Assembly (NCBI RefSeq): GCF_035222485.1
Contig: NW_026946671.1
Location: 372,001-436,000, forward strand
Reading direction: 5' to 3'
Origin: Podospora pseudoanserina
Taxonomy: Eukaryota > Ascomycota > Sordariomycetes > Sordariales > Podosporaceae
DNA: 64,000 nt
Part shown: in pieces, positions 47,998-59,198 of the stretch
Numbering within the stretch: the first letter of the stretch is position 1
Layout of the letters: the number at the start of each line of letters is the position of its first letter
Program-made: the position numbers and the translations under genes
Notes under the pieces: generated by a model
What the model was told of the DNA's origin: nothing
The model's database searches: none
Seen by the model: only the letters and a program-made list of their open reading frames with translations

Positions 47998-50178
47998 ATG
48001 GCCGACGACGATTCTTCAGATCTCTCGTCTATTTCATCGCTATCGGCGCCTCCTAGTGACGATGAGTCTGGTCTCGAATTGACCAAGGAAAAGGGCATTC
48101 TGAAGTTCTTCCACAAGATCGACCGCAACCCTGCCTTGGAGCCCAAGGAGAAGACACCGCCCCGACCCAAAAGAGAACCATCGCCACCACACGAATATGT
48201 GCTAGCTGACAACCCCGACATCGCTGTACGTATTTCTGGCATCATTCGCGTCATTGAAGCGTTGCGACGCGAAAGATCGCGCACAGCGTGCCCCCTGCGA
48301 GGGCTAGATAGCTGTCCCGCGGCAGCTATGTGGGGGACCAAGCTGACTTTTTTGTGTGCTCACAGTTTATCGTAATGTTCCGCGCCCGATTCACCGAGGC
48401 TTTCCCCAAAAGTATGGCGAACTTTGGACCGCAAGAGCTGGAGCGCGATGTCGTCGATTCTGTTCCTGGCGAGCGCGTCGAGCACTTTTTGTGCGCCATC
48501 TTGGGGCTTTTGCTGAACAGGAAGCAGGATGTCAAGTACGTCATTTCCAAGCTGCGGAGGCTATCGAAAACCTATTTGATCTGAACAAACCGCTGATTCC
48601 ATCCGGTGCATAGGCCTGGCCACTACAATCGCGCGTTGGAGGAGGCTGTTCAGTCGCACAAGGGACAGTGGGCGAGGGATTGGGAGAGCCGAAACCCGCT
48701 TTCTGGGGGTGCCACGTTTGCGTCCATGACGCCAGTCCAACGGGTATGGTCTAGCTCTGAAGTCTGCAGTGATCTGCTTTTTTTGCTAATCTCTCTCGCC
48801 ATTGTAATTGCAGCTCACCTTGTTGCGCACGCTTATTCAATGGTCGCTCGCCTCCTCCGATGCGATCAAGTCAATGATCAACCAGCAATACAAGAACCGA
48901 CACGAAGATGATCGCAACATTCCTCTCAGCGTTCAGGTGTGGGGCGGAGACGGTGACAAGCGCCGGTACTTCTTAATTGAGGGCAACGACGACACTTCCT
49001 TCCGTGTGTACAGGGAGAGCAATCCAGCCGGTGTTCACCGGACCTGGTGGAGCGTTGCTGGCAGCATTGAGGAGCTTCAGGCTCTAGCCAACAAGTTGGA
49101 GACTCAGGATGGAGGGCCCAAGGCTAGGCAGTTCGCAAAGAACATTCTCAATGCGATTCCTAGATTTGAGGCTACCGAGGAGAAGAGGAGACGCAGGGAG
49201 TATCGCCAGATGCAGAAGGAACGGTTCAGGCGGCCAGAGCCTGGTTTCTCTCTCTATGAGGGCCGCACCAGAGGCAAGAGGATGAAGTACACATATTCCG
49301 ACGACGAGGCCGAGTTTCTTACCGATTCCACCAACCGCCGATCTACTCGCAACACACGAAACCACACACCGGCCGAGCCAAGTGGTCCAGTCACTACTGC
49401 GAGCGGGCGCCAGATTAGAGCCCCTACGAGACTCAACGCAGAGAAATCCAGCGAAGCTCCGAGCGCGGCTACTAGTGTTCAGGGCGATGACACAGAGAAC
49501 AAGGAGAATGAGCTTGGGCCAAGGGGACGCCCTAGACGCTCTGCTGCTGTCAATCACGGTACAAACGGCTGGGCCGCCAGCAAAAAGAGAAAGAGCGAGG
49601 AGTTCGAGTCGGATGCGTCAGACGGAAGCGAGCCTGATTTTGGGGATGACGAAGAGGAGGAGGCCGACATCCCAGACGAGTCTGAAGACGAGGAGGAATT
49701 CGAGGAGGATTCGCCCATGGACGAGGATTTGGAGGATCAGGCCGAACCCGGCAGCAAAATCTTCAAATTCCCGATCCGAGTTGCGTTTGATGAGAACAAC
49801 AAGGTGTGGCAAATTCCTGGCCCGGCCGTGGTTGTTTCACCAAAGAACGCCAGGGCTGCAGCTCGCAGGAATGTGGTTGTGAGTGAGAGCTCCGAGTCGA
49901 CTGGCGCAGAGGATGAGCCAGAGGAGCCAGAGCCACCGGCCGCTGAGGAGATTATCGCCGTCCCAGCCAAACGCGCCTCGACACCTCAGACCCAAACGGA
50001 GACTAATGTTGACAAATCTGGCGAGAAGGAGGTTAAGACTACAGATGAGGTTACGGCTCCTCCCACGCCCTCGAGCGGGCCAGCCACGGCTTTGGCTTTC
50101 CGGGGCAGTCCAGAGAAGCCAGCGCAGCCGCCAATGGCTGCGGCGCAGGCTGTACCAGCCGTGGGCGACATCGAGTAA
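47998..50178 (+). CDS. DDT/WHIM-type chromatin-remodelling accessory protein
   Basis: Exons 47998-48225, 48366-48535, 48614-48743 and 48814-50178 join to 630 aa. Residues about 77-180 (MFRARFTEAFPKSMANFG, then VEHFLCAILGLLLNRK) look like a DDT-type helical domain. The next block (TPVQRLTLLRTLIQWSLASSDAIKSMI, then DDTSFRVYRE and TWWSVAGSIEEL) resembles the WHIM region of ISWI partner proteins such as Ioc and RSF1-like subunits. Thereafter come a coiled, charged stretch, a nuclear-type basic cluster (KRMKYTYSDD; AASKKRKSEEF), a long acidic tract (EDEEEFEEDSPMDEDLED) and a Pro-rich tail. A nuclear role is likely; the exact complex is inferred only. Confidence 0.78.
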
Positions 50179-50708
50179 GGCGACGTCATCGAGGAGGCCG
50201 GCTGGTGAACTTGGGGGGTTTTGGGAGATTATTTATTGTGGTATGGCGGTGTATGTGGCTCCTGAGGCGGGAGAAAAAGGAGAAGGCGTTTGGTAGATGA
50301 AATCGTTCAGGACTGTGATCGCCTGTTATTGGAGGCCTTTTCAAGGAAGCCGGCTCAGCTGTTTTATTTATTTCAGACCGTTTATGTCATACAGTCGGGC
50401 AGGCAGCGGGGTTGCTGGGTCAAAACGCAGGTTATCATGGAGAAAGAGCTTGGTGTTGGGGGGAGGGTTGAGTATGTTGATTAGCTGGTTTTATGTTCTA
50501 CGAACTGCATGGCTATTCTTGTTAGGAAGAGAAAGAACACTGAGAACATGTATCTTCGCAACAAGAAATAACTGTTGAACTCTTTGATTTTGCATCGATA
50601 AGATAACCGATATCCATATTCCGTGCAATGCCGTGTGTTGTACGCCTGTGTCATTATTATATATGAAAACCTCTCCCCCTTCTTTCTCACATGGTACCAT
50701 TCACCCTT
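50179..50708. other. Convergent intergenic region, chromatin gene to DUF1770 gene
   Basis: 530 bp between two stop codons. It is AT-richer than its flanks and holds 3' untranslated sequence for both genes. No gene is seen. Confidence 0.6.
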
Positions 50709-51277
50709 CTACCTCCTCTTATACCCCCTCTCCCCGGGAATCGGCCAGTTATTCACACCCCACCACCACCGCCTCACCCGCGCACCCAGGCTCTGCCCGC
50801 TGAGCTGGGCATTTCTGTTCCAATGCTGCCAACCGCAAATCGCGAGGTTGTAAGCAACGCCTTGAACGAGAGGCATGATCATCTATTTTGTCCCCCATTA
50901 GCCCCACTCCCCCCTGCCGTCTATTCCCCCCGACTGGAGCTCACCTGATCCCTCGCCGTGATTAGAGCGATCTTCCACCAGGTATCCGCGTTTTTGATGC
51001 TGGCGAGGTAGGACTGTTCAAACCTGAGGTCGGGGAGCGGGGGGAGGTGATGGCGGGAGACGGGTTTTATTTTGCGGGAAGAGGAATGGGGGTAGTCTTC
51101 ATCGTCGTCGGAGAGGTCGGATAGGTCGGTTTCGGGGTCTGATGTTGAGGAGATGTGGACGGGAGTCTTTTTGGAGGCGGCGGTGGATGGGTTGGTGTCG
51201 TGGGCGGCGGAAGGGGAGGGGTTGATGTGCGAGGTTTGGAGGGTTTCGGCTACCTGGAGGGGGAGGGAGTCTGCCAT
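50709..51277 (-). CDS. DUF1770-family protein, related to mitophagy receptor Atg43
   Basis: Exons 51277-50945 and 50882-50709 join in phase 0 across a 62-bp intron, giving 168 aa. The family signature is clear: LPPLPDLRFEQSYLASI, NADTWWKIALITARDQ and, after the splice, MIMPLVQGVAYNLAICGWQHWN. The N-terminus is Ser/Thr/Asp-rich and disordered. To my knowledge this Pfam family (formerly DUF1770) contains the S. pombe mitochondrial outer-membrane mitophagy receptor Atg43; that link is from memory and should be checked. The PLVQGVAYNLAICGW segment could be the membrane-associated part. Exon 2 contributes the most conserved end of the family, and a model stopping at the first in-frame stop (50923) would miss it. 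Confidence 0.8.
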
Positions 51278-52117
51278 GGTGGACAACAATGGACGTGTGT
51301 GAGGGAAGAAGGGAGCTTGTTTGTGATAGTGGGGGGTGGTGGTGGTTCATTGATTGGGACACGGGACTACACTACGGATAGGGGAAGTTGCATCATAATA
51401 CTAAGATGGTCATAGCTTTGTTCCACTTGTCAGTAGTTAAGTGGATTAGTGCTTAGTGTAGTAGTAATGCTAGCTTGTCTAAGGGTCAGCCGGAAATAAG
51501 GCTGACAGGATGTGGCTGAGGCTCTTCTTGATGAGTCTTCAAGACACGTGGAAGTCTTCTAGAATCGATAGCTGTGACGATGGTGAAGAAGCTTGGTTAG
51601 AGCCAAACAGTTCCCTGGTTTGCAGTGTCAGACAGACCGTCCAAAGTCACAATCCCAGGTTTTCTGTATGATACAGCGTCAGCAGCGTCAGAGCATGTAA
51701 CAGCTGCAAATGCCCCACACCCAATCAGGGTAATCGGGCTGACCGCCCAATGATGACTCGCGGTCAGGCAACACTTGTGGGGTCAGGAGCGCCACTGCTG
51801 GCTCCAATGTGCCAGGTCTTAAAAGGCCATAAAAGCCTTTTTTACAGGCTTTCCCTCGCCCTGCGAAACCCCTCCCTGACGAGTTGGCCAACCCCACCAC
51901 CAATTTTTTGAGATTTCCCTGCCCCCAAGAAACCAACACCAAAAAATCAAAGAAACCCAAACCCCGCTCGCTTTCCCACAACCCCTTGCGGAGAAGGAGT
52001 TTGCGCGGCGAGTCTCTTCTTCTTCCTCTTCTCTTTTCCAGTCTCTTTTTTTCTTCTCCTTCTTGTTCGACAGCACTTTAACGGGTTTTGATTCGCTTCA
52101 GTCGTTGATTGTTCAAC
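51278..52117. promoter_or_regulatory. Divergent promoter, DUF1770 gene and eRF1
   Basis: 840 bp between two start codons. The eRF1 side (51900-52080) is C/T-rich with TTCTTCCTCTTCTC-type tracts, a usual core promoter and leader composition for strongly expressed fungal genes. No gene is seen. Confidence 0.55.
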
Positions 52118-53746
52118 ATGAGCGACCCCAACGCCAACGAGGCGGAGAAGAACGTGAGCACATCTACCTCTCTCCTTCCTTACCTTGCCCAACCCTGTCT
52201 CTCGGCCGATTCCGTTGGGGCGCGCCATTTTTTGCTTCTTTGGGTCTGGTTTACTGATGCCGTATCATGATGAATAGATTGAGATATGGAAGGTGAAGAA
52301 GTTGATTAAGCGCCTGGAGGCCGCTCGCGGCAATGGCACCAGCATGATCTCCCTCATTATTCGTACGTGCTCACTGCTCTCTCTTCGCACATTCCCGTGT
52401 GCCCAGCCGGGCCTGGTGTGGCTGCCCGCCCGCCGATGCCTTAACCGAACTCAATGCCACCAAGCAACATGTGACTGACTTTCTTGATAGCACCCAAGGA
52501 TCAGATTTCCCGTGCGGCCAAGATGTTGGCTGAAGAATACGTATGTCTTTTTCTGACCCTCCCTCGCACCTTGATGGCCTCAGGGGAAAGTTAACGCGTG
52601 GTGTCACAGGGTACCGCCTCCAACATCAAGTCCCGTGTCAATCGTCAGTCTGTCTTGTCGGCCATTACCTCGACCCAGCAGCGTCTCAAGCTGTACAACA
52701 AGGTCCCTCCCAATGGCCTCGTCGTCTACTGCGGTGAAATCTTGACCTCGGAAGGCAAGGAACGTAAGGTCAATATCGATTTCGAGCCCTTCAAGCCCAT
52801 CAACACTTCGCTCTACCTCTGTGACAACAAGTTCCATACCGAGGCGCTTGCTGAGCTTCTCGAGTCTGATCAGAAGTTCGGTTTCATTGTCATGGACGGT
52901 AACGGAGCTCTGTTCGGCACCCTGAGTGGAAACACCCGTGACATTGTTCACAAGTTCTCGGTTGATCTTCCCAAGAAGCACGGTCGTGGTGGTCAATCCG
53001 CTCTGCGTTTCGCCCGTCTCAGAGAGGAAAAGCGTCACAACTACGTGCGCAAGGTTGCCGAGTTGGCCGTCCAGAACTTCATCACCAACGACAAGGTCAA
53101 CGTTATGGGTATCGTGCTTGCTGGTTCTGCCGATTTCAAGAACGATCTCAACGCCTCCGACATGTTCGATCAGCGTCTTGCCACCAAGGTCATCAAGGTT
53201 GTTGATGTGTCTTATGGTGGTGAGAACGGGTTCAACCAGGCCATCGAGTTGGCTTCTGAGACCCTCGGCAACGTCAAGTTCATTCAGGAGAAGAAGCTCA
53301 TCGGCAAGTACTTTGAGGAAATCAGCCAGGATACCGGCCGTATCTGCTACGGTGTTGAGGATACCCTCAAGGCTTTGGAGCTCGGTGCTGTCGAGACTTT
53401 GATTGTCTTTGAGAACCTCGAGGTTACACGCTGGGTCCTCAAGGACAGCAATGGTGCCGAGATTATCATTCATTCTACTAAGCAGCAGGATGCGGCTAAC
53501 CGGGACCGGTTCATGGACAAGGAGACTGGCCAGGAGATGGAAGTTGTCTCCCAGGAGTCTTTCCTCGAGTGGATCGCCGAGCACTACAAGGATTTTGGTA
53601 CCACTCTCGAGTTTGTTTCGGACAGGTCGACTGAGGGCAACCAGTTCGTCAAGGGCTTTGGCGGTATCGGTGGTATCCTCCGGTACAAGGTCAACTTTGA
53701 GCAGTTGAACGAAGTGGATGACGATGATGAGTACTACGACGATTGA
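52118..53746 (+). CDS. SUP45: Translation release factor eRF1 (Sup45)
   Basis: Class 1 release factor that reads all three stop codons and triggers peptide release. Exons 52118-52153, 52278-52362, 52491-52540 and 52610-53746 join to 435 aa (yeast 437). Stop-codon recognition motifs are intact: NIKS at 62-65 and YLCDNKF (YxCxxxF) at 126-132. The catalytic GGQ is at 184-186 inside [14 protein letters not shown]. The C-terminus is acidic ([11 protein letters not shown]), as required for eRF3 binding. The gene ends in TGA followed by C, and the same frame stays open for 71 further codons (see the separate entry). A 489-codon open frame on the opposite strand is a shadow of the biased codon use. 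Confidence 0.97.
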
Positions 53747-53959
53747 CAGTTTGATTCCCTCGTTGATAGCGAGGGACCCGGAACTGAAGCCATCACGTCC
53801 GAGCCGGAGACACTGCATGCCGACCAGCCGCAAGCCAAGCCACGGAGCCAGGGGAAGTTGCCGCCTGCTCAGCGGCGGCTGATGAAGGGCTTTACGGCGA
53901 GCCCAGGGTCGACTGAGGTGTCGCGTCCTAGCCCGCTTCGCTCTGTAATGACGGCTTCT
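53747..53959 (+). other. In-frame open extension after the eRF1 UGA
   Basis: Directly after the eRF1 TGA (53744-53746) the same frame runs for 71 codons, beginning QFDSLVDSEGPGTEA, to TAA at 53960-53962. It is GC-rich and rich in Ser, Pro, Glu and Gln, and the sequence becomes typical untranslated DNA only after the TAA. The stop context is GAU-UGA-CAG, and UGA followed by C is the leakiest type. It is reported as a possible read-through extension, not as a proven coding region. Chance open extensions of similar length occur elsewhere in this window. Confidence 0.35.
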
Positions 53960-53962
53960 TAA

Positions 53963-54754
53963 GTTACCACTTTGCATAGGGTGGGGGTGTGTTGTCGAGG
54001 GGCTTGGTTTTTGGACACTCCTTTGTGGGGAGGTGTGCAGGACAGCTCTCGAGACACCATCCATCATCATCAAGTTTGCTTCCGAGGCCTTTTTATTTTT
54101 GTAAACTGCCTCCAGGAAGAATCGAGAGGAACGAGAAGTCGGACAAGTTCGTCAAAAGGTATCACTTCGTTACAGGGCACGTCAGGTCAAGGAGGAATGG
54201 TTCGGGGAAACCTTGGGGGCACGAGGCTGGACCGGATTTGAGATTTCGTTTCTGATGTTTCAATTCCGGGCCACGCGGGGTGTCTATTCGGTCTTTACTA
54301 CTGTCGATTCGCGGGAGGAAAGCAGGGCTTAGATATGTAGCTAGTTTGCGGGACCCAACACTCTTTTGTCACTTGATTTTGTTTCTTTTATTGTGTATGA
54401 TGACGCTTCTGTTGTGTATGAGTATGATGTTATGATGTATGAGTGAAAGTGACTTGAAAGGCCGTGTAGCGAAAGACCGAACTCGGCCGGTAGAAATACA
54501 AGCCTGCGGGGTTTCAAACTCGAAAACTTTGTGAATCGAATCCGGGGGGCGCGGGGAAGGCGGGGGCACTTATGAGACGGGCGGGCCGGGCCGGTGGTAG
54601 TTGTATCACGCAAGGGGTGGGTAACTTCTCCGGATTTAGGTTGGACGTCAAACTTTTCATTTGAGTTTGTACATATCAATTGAGTCGCTATATCGGAGTG
54701 AACTCAGCTCCCTCTCATAACTGGCAACCATTACCGACAGAGGAGAGTTAAACA
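53963..54754. other. Intergenic, eRF1 to prephenate dehydratase
   Basis: No gene is seen. It contains the eRF1 3' flank and the prephenate dehydratase promoter. A GC-rich patch near 54541-54600 precedes the leader. Confidence 0.55.
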
Positions 54755-55760
54755 ATGGCGCAAAAGACAAAAGTTGCCTTTTTGGGGCCGGTAGCTTCGT
54801 ATTCTCACCAGGTATTTCTTTTTCAGTCATGCCATTTTTGTATTTCATGAGCTTGAGCTGACAGGTTGGGGGTAGGCAACAAAAGTGGCCTTTCCGGATG
54901 AAAACACGCATGAGCTCATACCCGTCAAGACGATCCGCGGTTTGTCCCCCTCCCTTTTTTTTTTTTTTTTTGGTGCATATATTAATGATATAATAGAAGT
55001 CTTCGACACGGTCCAAGCCAGGGGTACAGAATACGGCGTCGTCCCGTTCGAGAACTCGACCCACGGCCCGGTGTCAATGACGCTGGAAGCGCTGGCTGAT
55101 CGGGGGGATGAACTGCGGGATGTGGTTGTTTGCGGGGAGGTGTACCTGGGGGTTCACCACTTTTTGCTTGGGAAGAAAGGGGGGAGGTTGGAGGATGTGA
55201 GGAGGGTGTATAGTCATCCGCAGGCGTTTGGGCAGACGGGGAGGTGGATGAGGAGGTTTTTGCCTGGGGTTGAGATGGTGGAGGTTAGTAGTACGTCAAA
55301 GGCGGCGGAAATCGTGGCGACGGGGGGGGATGAGGGATGGGCGGCTGTGGCGGGGGAGATGGCGGGACGGGAGTATGGGCTTGGGGTGCTGGGGGAGAGG
55401 ATTGAGGATAGGGGGGATAACGAGACTCGGTTTTTTGTTGTGGGGAGGAAACAAGAAAAGGGGGAGGGGAGGGGGAAGGGGAAGAATCTGGTCAGTTTTT
55501 GTGTGGGATCTCATGATGAGCCGGGGGCGTTGGCGGAGGTGTTGGGGTGTTTTAGGGAGAGGGGGTTGAACCTGACGAGCATTAATAGTGTTCCTGGGTT
55601 GAGGGAGGGGATGAGGCCGTTTGAGTATTTGTTTTTTGTGGAGTTTGAGGGGACTGGGCAGGTGGATGAGGGGGTGAGGGTGAAGGGGGTTTTAGAGGAT
55701 TTGGAGAGCAAGACGAAGGGGTGGAGGTATCTGGGGGGGTGGGAGAGTGCGAGGAGGTAG
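54755..55760 (+). CDS. PHA2: Prephenate dehydratase
   Basis: Converts prephenate to phenylpyruvate in phenylalanine synthesis. Exons 54755-54811, 54876-54939 and 54997-55760 join to 294 aa. The N-terminal catalytic domain starts VAFLGPVASYSHQA and contains YGVVPFENSTHGPV, YSHPQAFGQ and the catalytic Thr-Arg-Phe at 184-186 (NETRFFVV). A C-terminal ACT regulatory domain follows, with GALAEVL near 214-222. The phenylalanine-binding motif usually read as ESRP is here NSVP (237-240), which may alter feedback inhibition. The second intron ends in a T17 run followed by ATAATAG. The last exon has many G homopolymers. It is tandem with the HTD2-like gene, 289 bp apart. Confidence 0.93.
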
Positions 55761-55875
55761 AGGGAAGGGGGAAAAAAGACATGAAGACATACTAGAGATC
55801 TTTGGGAAGAAAGCTTGAAAGTAAACTGAGAGAAGAAGGGGACGGAATGTATACCAGACAAAGAAATGGCACATC

Positions 55876-55889
55876 TAACCCTAACCCTC
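55876..55889 (+). promoter_or_regulatory. Telobox (two CCCTAA units) upstream of the HTD2-like gene
   Basis: CTAACCCTAACCCT, about 165 bp upstream of the start codon at 56050. Two units of the fungal telomere repeat inside a promoter are a known binding site type for Teb1/Tbf1-like factors. Confidence 0.45.
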
Positions 55890-56049
55890 TTCTTTTTTGG
55901 TTCATACCTATCTCACTTGGTGAATTCAACGTCAGTTGGTTGATGTACACCAATCGACTTAACACACAGCTCATCAACCCTGAGAAATACACAACCAAAC
56001 TCAATTTCCCGTAGAGTCTTTTATTCCCAATCATCGCACACTTCTCCCA

Positions 56050-57184
56050 ATGCGCTCAATACGCCCCTTCCTCACCCACCACCTCCGCCTCCCTCCACCA
56101 CCACGGCTCCCTCATCTTCTCACACCTCACGACCAAAAATCATACTCCTCCTCCCCTTTAACACCGCCACCACTGATAAACCCCGAATCCTACCTCGCCT
56201 CCGCCCGTCAAAAGTTTGTCTCTCAACCCCCCAAAATCATCTCAGCAACCCTCACCCGCTCAAAAGCAGACCAGCTCAACCTCGCCCTCGAGGACGCCAA
56301 CCCCGCCTTTCGCCAATCGCATGGTGATTTCGAGGACGGTGACCCGCTTCCTCAGGGGTATCACATGGTTTACTTTGAACCTAAGATATCGTCTTACCAG
56401 CCGATGGCTGACGGGACAGACCCGTATCATTTCCCGGGGGGGCCTTTCGCAAGAAGGATGTGGGTTGGGGGAGGTAGATTTTGAGAGGGAGTACATGGGG
56501 TGTATGTTGCTGGGTGAAGGGGGGAAGGAAACAAAGGCGGAGTGTAGGGAGTGGGTTGAGAGTGAGGGGGTGGAGGTGAAGGGGGGGAAGGTTTTTGTCG
56601 AGGTGGGGAGGGAGTATTTTGCTGTGACAGGGGAAGAAAAAGTGAAGGTGCTGACAGAGAAGAGGAGGCTGGTGTTTTTGAGGCCGTTGGAGGAGGAGCT
56701 GGCGCGGCAGGTTGAGAGACTGAGACTGGGTGACAAGAAGGCCGTGGAGAGGAAAAAGATCAAGGTTCCTTGGAGACCGTTTTTTTCCTTTTCTCTTAGG
56801 CCGGATGCCCAGTTTTTGTCGTTGTTTTCTGTCTTGACGAGCAATACTCATCGGATTCATCTTGATAGCAAGTATGCGAGGGTGGAGGAGGGGTATAAGG
56901 ATGTGCTGGTTCATGGGCCTTTGACGCTGGTGTTGATGTTGGAGGGTCTTGCGTCTTATTTGCACAAGAGTGGAAAGGAGAAGAGGAGGTGGATAAAGAG
57001 TATGAGCTATAGGAACTTGGCGCCGCTGTTTAAGGGGGATGAAGTGAGGGTTTGTGGTGCTTTGGCCAAGAGTCAAGGGGGTGGGGAAGGGGAGGAGTGG
57101 GTGGTTTGGATTGAGGATATCGAGGGGGGGTTGGCGGTCAAGGGGAGTGCTACTGTTGTTGGTAGGCCGGTGATAGGGTCGTGA
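56050..57184 (+). CDS. HTD2-like hot-dog dehydratase (MaoC/mesaconyl-CoA hydratase family), one frame break
   Basis: Probable mitochondrial 3-hydroxyacyl-thioester dehydratase of type II fatty-acid synthesis, or a mesaconyl-CoA hydratase relative. The first part (56050 to about 56470) starts with a basic presequence (MRSIRPFLTHHLR) and reads YLASARQKFV, then DPLPQGYHMVYFEP and the family signature GGPFARRMWVGG. The second part (about 56470 to 57184), in another frame, continues EVDFEREYMG, then EKRRLVFLRP, SVLTSNTHRIHLDSKYA and DVLVHGPLTLVLMLEGL, the hot-dog substrate region. The two halves are out of phase by one base at a run of five Gs (about 56467-56471), and no intron signal fits. A homopolymer sequence error is likely. 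It is convergent with PEX3. Confidence 0.78.
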
Positions 57185-57424
57185 TAGACAACACAGTGTT
57201 ACAAATTGTAATGTGTGAAAACTGTGCCTTGATGTATCCTTGATTTCATGCTAATAGTAATAACAGACCATGTCTTGCTCTCTTTTCAACCCGTTGTATC
57301 CATGTCATGTAATATGTAAGTGATAATACCGAAATATAAAAACAAACAAATCATCAAAGCGAAAACCACCGCCCTCATTCATGATTGTACATCCCAACTT
57401 CCCTCTCTTACACAAGACACCCGA

Positions 57425-59198
57425 CTACCTCCGCGGACTCACAGCCCGTTCCCACGCCCCCTCAAAACTCCCCTGCGGATCTTGCCCAACGACAACAACA
57501 CTCTCATCACCACCCCCCACAACGGTTGACCCTTCCAACCCAGGTGATCTGACCTCCTCCCTCACAAGACCACTTACGCCACCCCCAGCGACGGTCTCAT
57601 TTCTCCTCTGCTGCTCCCTCTGCAGCACCTCCAACTCCTCATCCTGCGCGATCTCCGCTTGCCAATTGGAAGAATACACCACCGCAGCAAAACCCTCCAA
57701 ATCCCTCACCTGCTCCATCGCCTGCAAGTACCGGTTCGGCATCCCATTCCCAATATCGTGCGCCTGCCTCGTAAGCACGGAGAGGATCTTGGGAAGAAGC
57801 ACCGCTCTTGACGTGAAGCCGGACATGTCCTCTGTTATGGTTGACACACCCACCACATCCTTGGCCAGCTGCCCCTTGAGAGTATCAAAGCCCGCGTCGA
57901 GGATCTGAGTTAGAACGCTGGAGAAGGTGGGGGAGTCGATTAGGTCGGCTGTCTCATCCAACAACCGGCGTAATTGGACTGAGGTAGGGGTGATGTCTTC
58001 GCCAGTTGGGGATGGGGACGGGGAGGAGTCATCCAAGATGCCTGATTCGCGAAGGACGAAATCCTCAAGCTTTTCGGGAGGGAGGAGGAACCTGAGCCAA
58101 GCTGTGCCCACCCCTGAGGAGGGAGAGGAGCCTTCCACAAGGGTTCTGACGTTGGAGGTGAGTTGGAGGAAGTTCTCGATTGTAACGGTGTCGCGGGGGG
58201 AGAGGTGGCCAAAGACCTGGCGGACGGCAGTCTCTACACGCTGCATGACGTCTACCCAGCCGCGGTTGAGAAGCCACCAGGAGAAGGTGAGGTAGCGGCG
58301 GTTGACTTCAAAGTCGGAACCATAATAGTGCTCGGGATTGTTGCCGTCGTCGTCGTTGTTTTCGAGGGAGATGGTTTGCTGGGCGGAGCCGGTGGCGAGG
58401 GAGACGACCGAGGAAAGGTAGGAGCGGCGGCCGAGGAGGTTGAGTTGAATGCGGGTTAGCATGGTTAGGAGGGAGAGCGTGTAGAGGAGGGTGTAGGCTC
58501 GGGTGATGGCTGGAGAGACAGGGGGGAGTTAGTATTGGGGGTTGGGATAGGGGTGGGCAGGGGGCGTACAGCTAATGGTGAGGTCATTCCAGAGTTGCCT
58601 TTTAGTCTTTTTTGGTTTGGGGGGTACTGAAAGGGCATCGCCTTCTTGGGCACCGTCGACAGGGACATTGCCGTCCCCTGAGATGGCAGCTGCTATGGAA
58701 GTTGGGACAGCAAGCTGACTTGTTTGTAGGCCGGCGTCACTTGTGACACTGACGCTGAACATGCTCCTTCCATCGTCATCTGTCTCTGCGGAAAGGCTGG
58801 GTGGACTTGTTGACCCGATGCTCTTCGTCCTGGCTACGGCAGAGCCTTTCATCTGTTGGATTTCATATGTGATTCTCTCTGTGTTCATCGCCTCGAGGAT
58901 GTTTGTCGTGGCGGTAGGTAGGAGGGCGAGGACGGTGAAGGTGCAGTCCTCTTGGTTTTGTTCGAATCGTCGTCGCAGACTGCACAGACAGATAGCATCA
59001 GCATTGGGGTGTTCATCAAGGAGGCAGAGAGAAGGCATACTTCTCCTTGGCGATGCGATCGCTGCTCATGCGCTCGCGCGCATCCTGGAGCTTGCCCAAG
59101 ACATAATTGGTGACAACATAGCCGGCGCCGATAACACCAGCACCGATGGCGAGAGGTGTTCGGTTGCGGCGGAACCACCGCTTCGTGGCGGCCAACAT
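57425..59198 (-). CDS. PEX3: Peroxisomal membrane biogenesis factor Pex3
   Basis: Membrane anchor for the Pex19 chaperone, needed for insertion of peroxisomal membrane proteins and for pexophagy and inheritance. Exons 59198-59041, 58979-58570 and 58509-57425 join to 550 aa. The N-terminal RRNRTPLAIGAG is followed by the membrane segment (about 16-37, GAGVIGAGYVVTNYVLGKL), then LRRRFEQNQEDCTFTVLALLP, and after a Ser-rich linker RRSYLSSVVSLA and RYLTFSWWLLNRGW, all typical of Pex3. A Gln/Glu-rich C-terminus follows. It is divergent from ATG101 with 507 bp between start codons; the shared region contains a telobox. Confidence 0.94.

Noticed and set aside
50481-50708. In-frame open extension of about 76 codons after the DUF1770 UAG
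   Set aside because: The composition is unlike protein, with no motif or amphipathic pattern. It also serves as a control for the ATG101 claim.
52604-54073. 489-codon open frame on the minus strand, antisense to eRF1
   Set aside because: It mirrors the strong codon bias of eRF1; the translation is Leu/Val-rich with no family resemblance and no splice structure.
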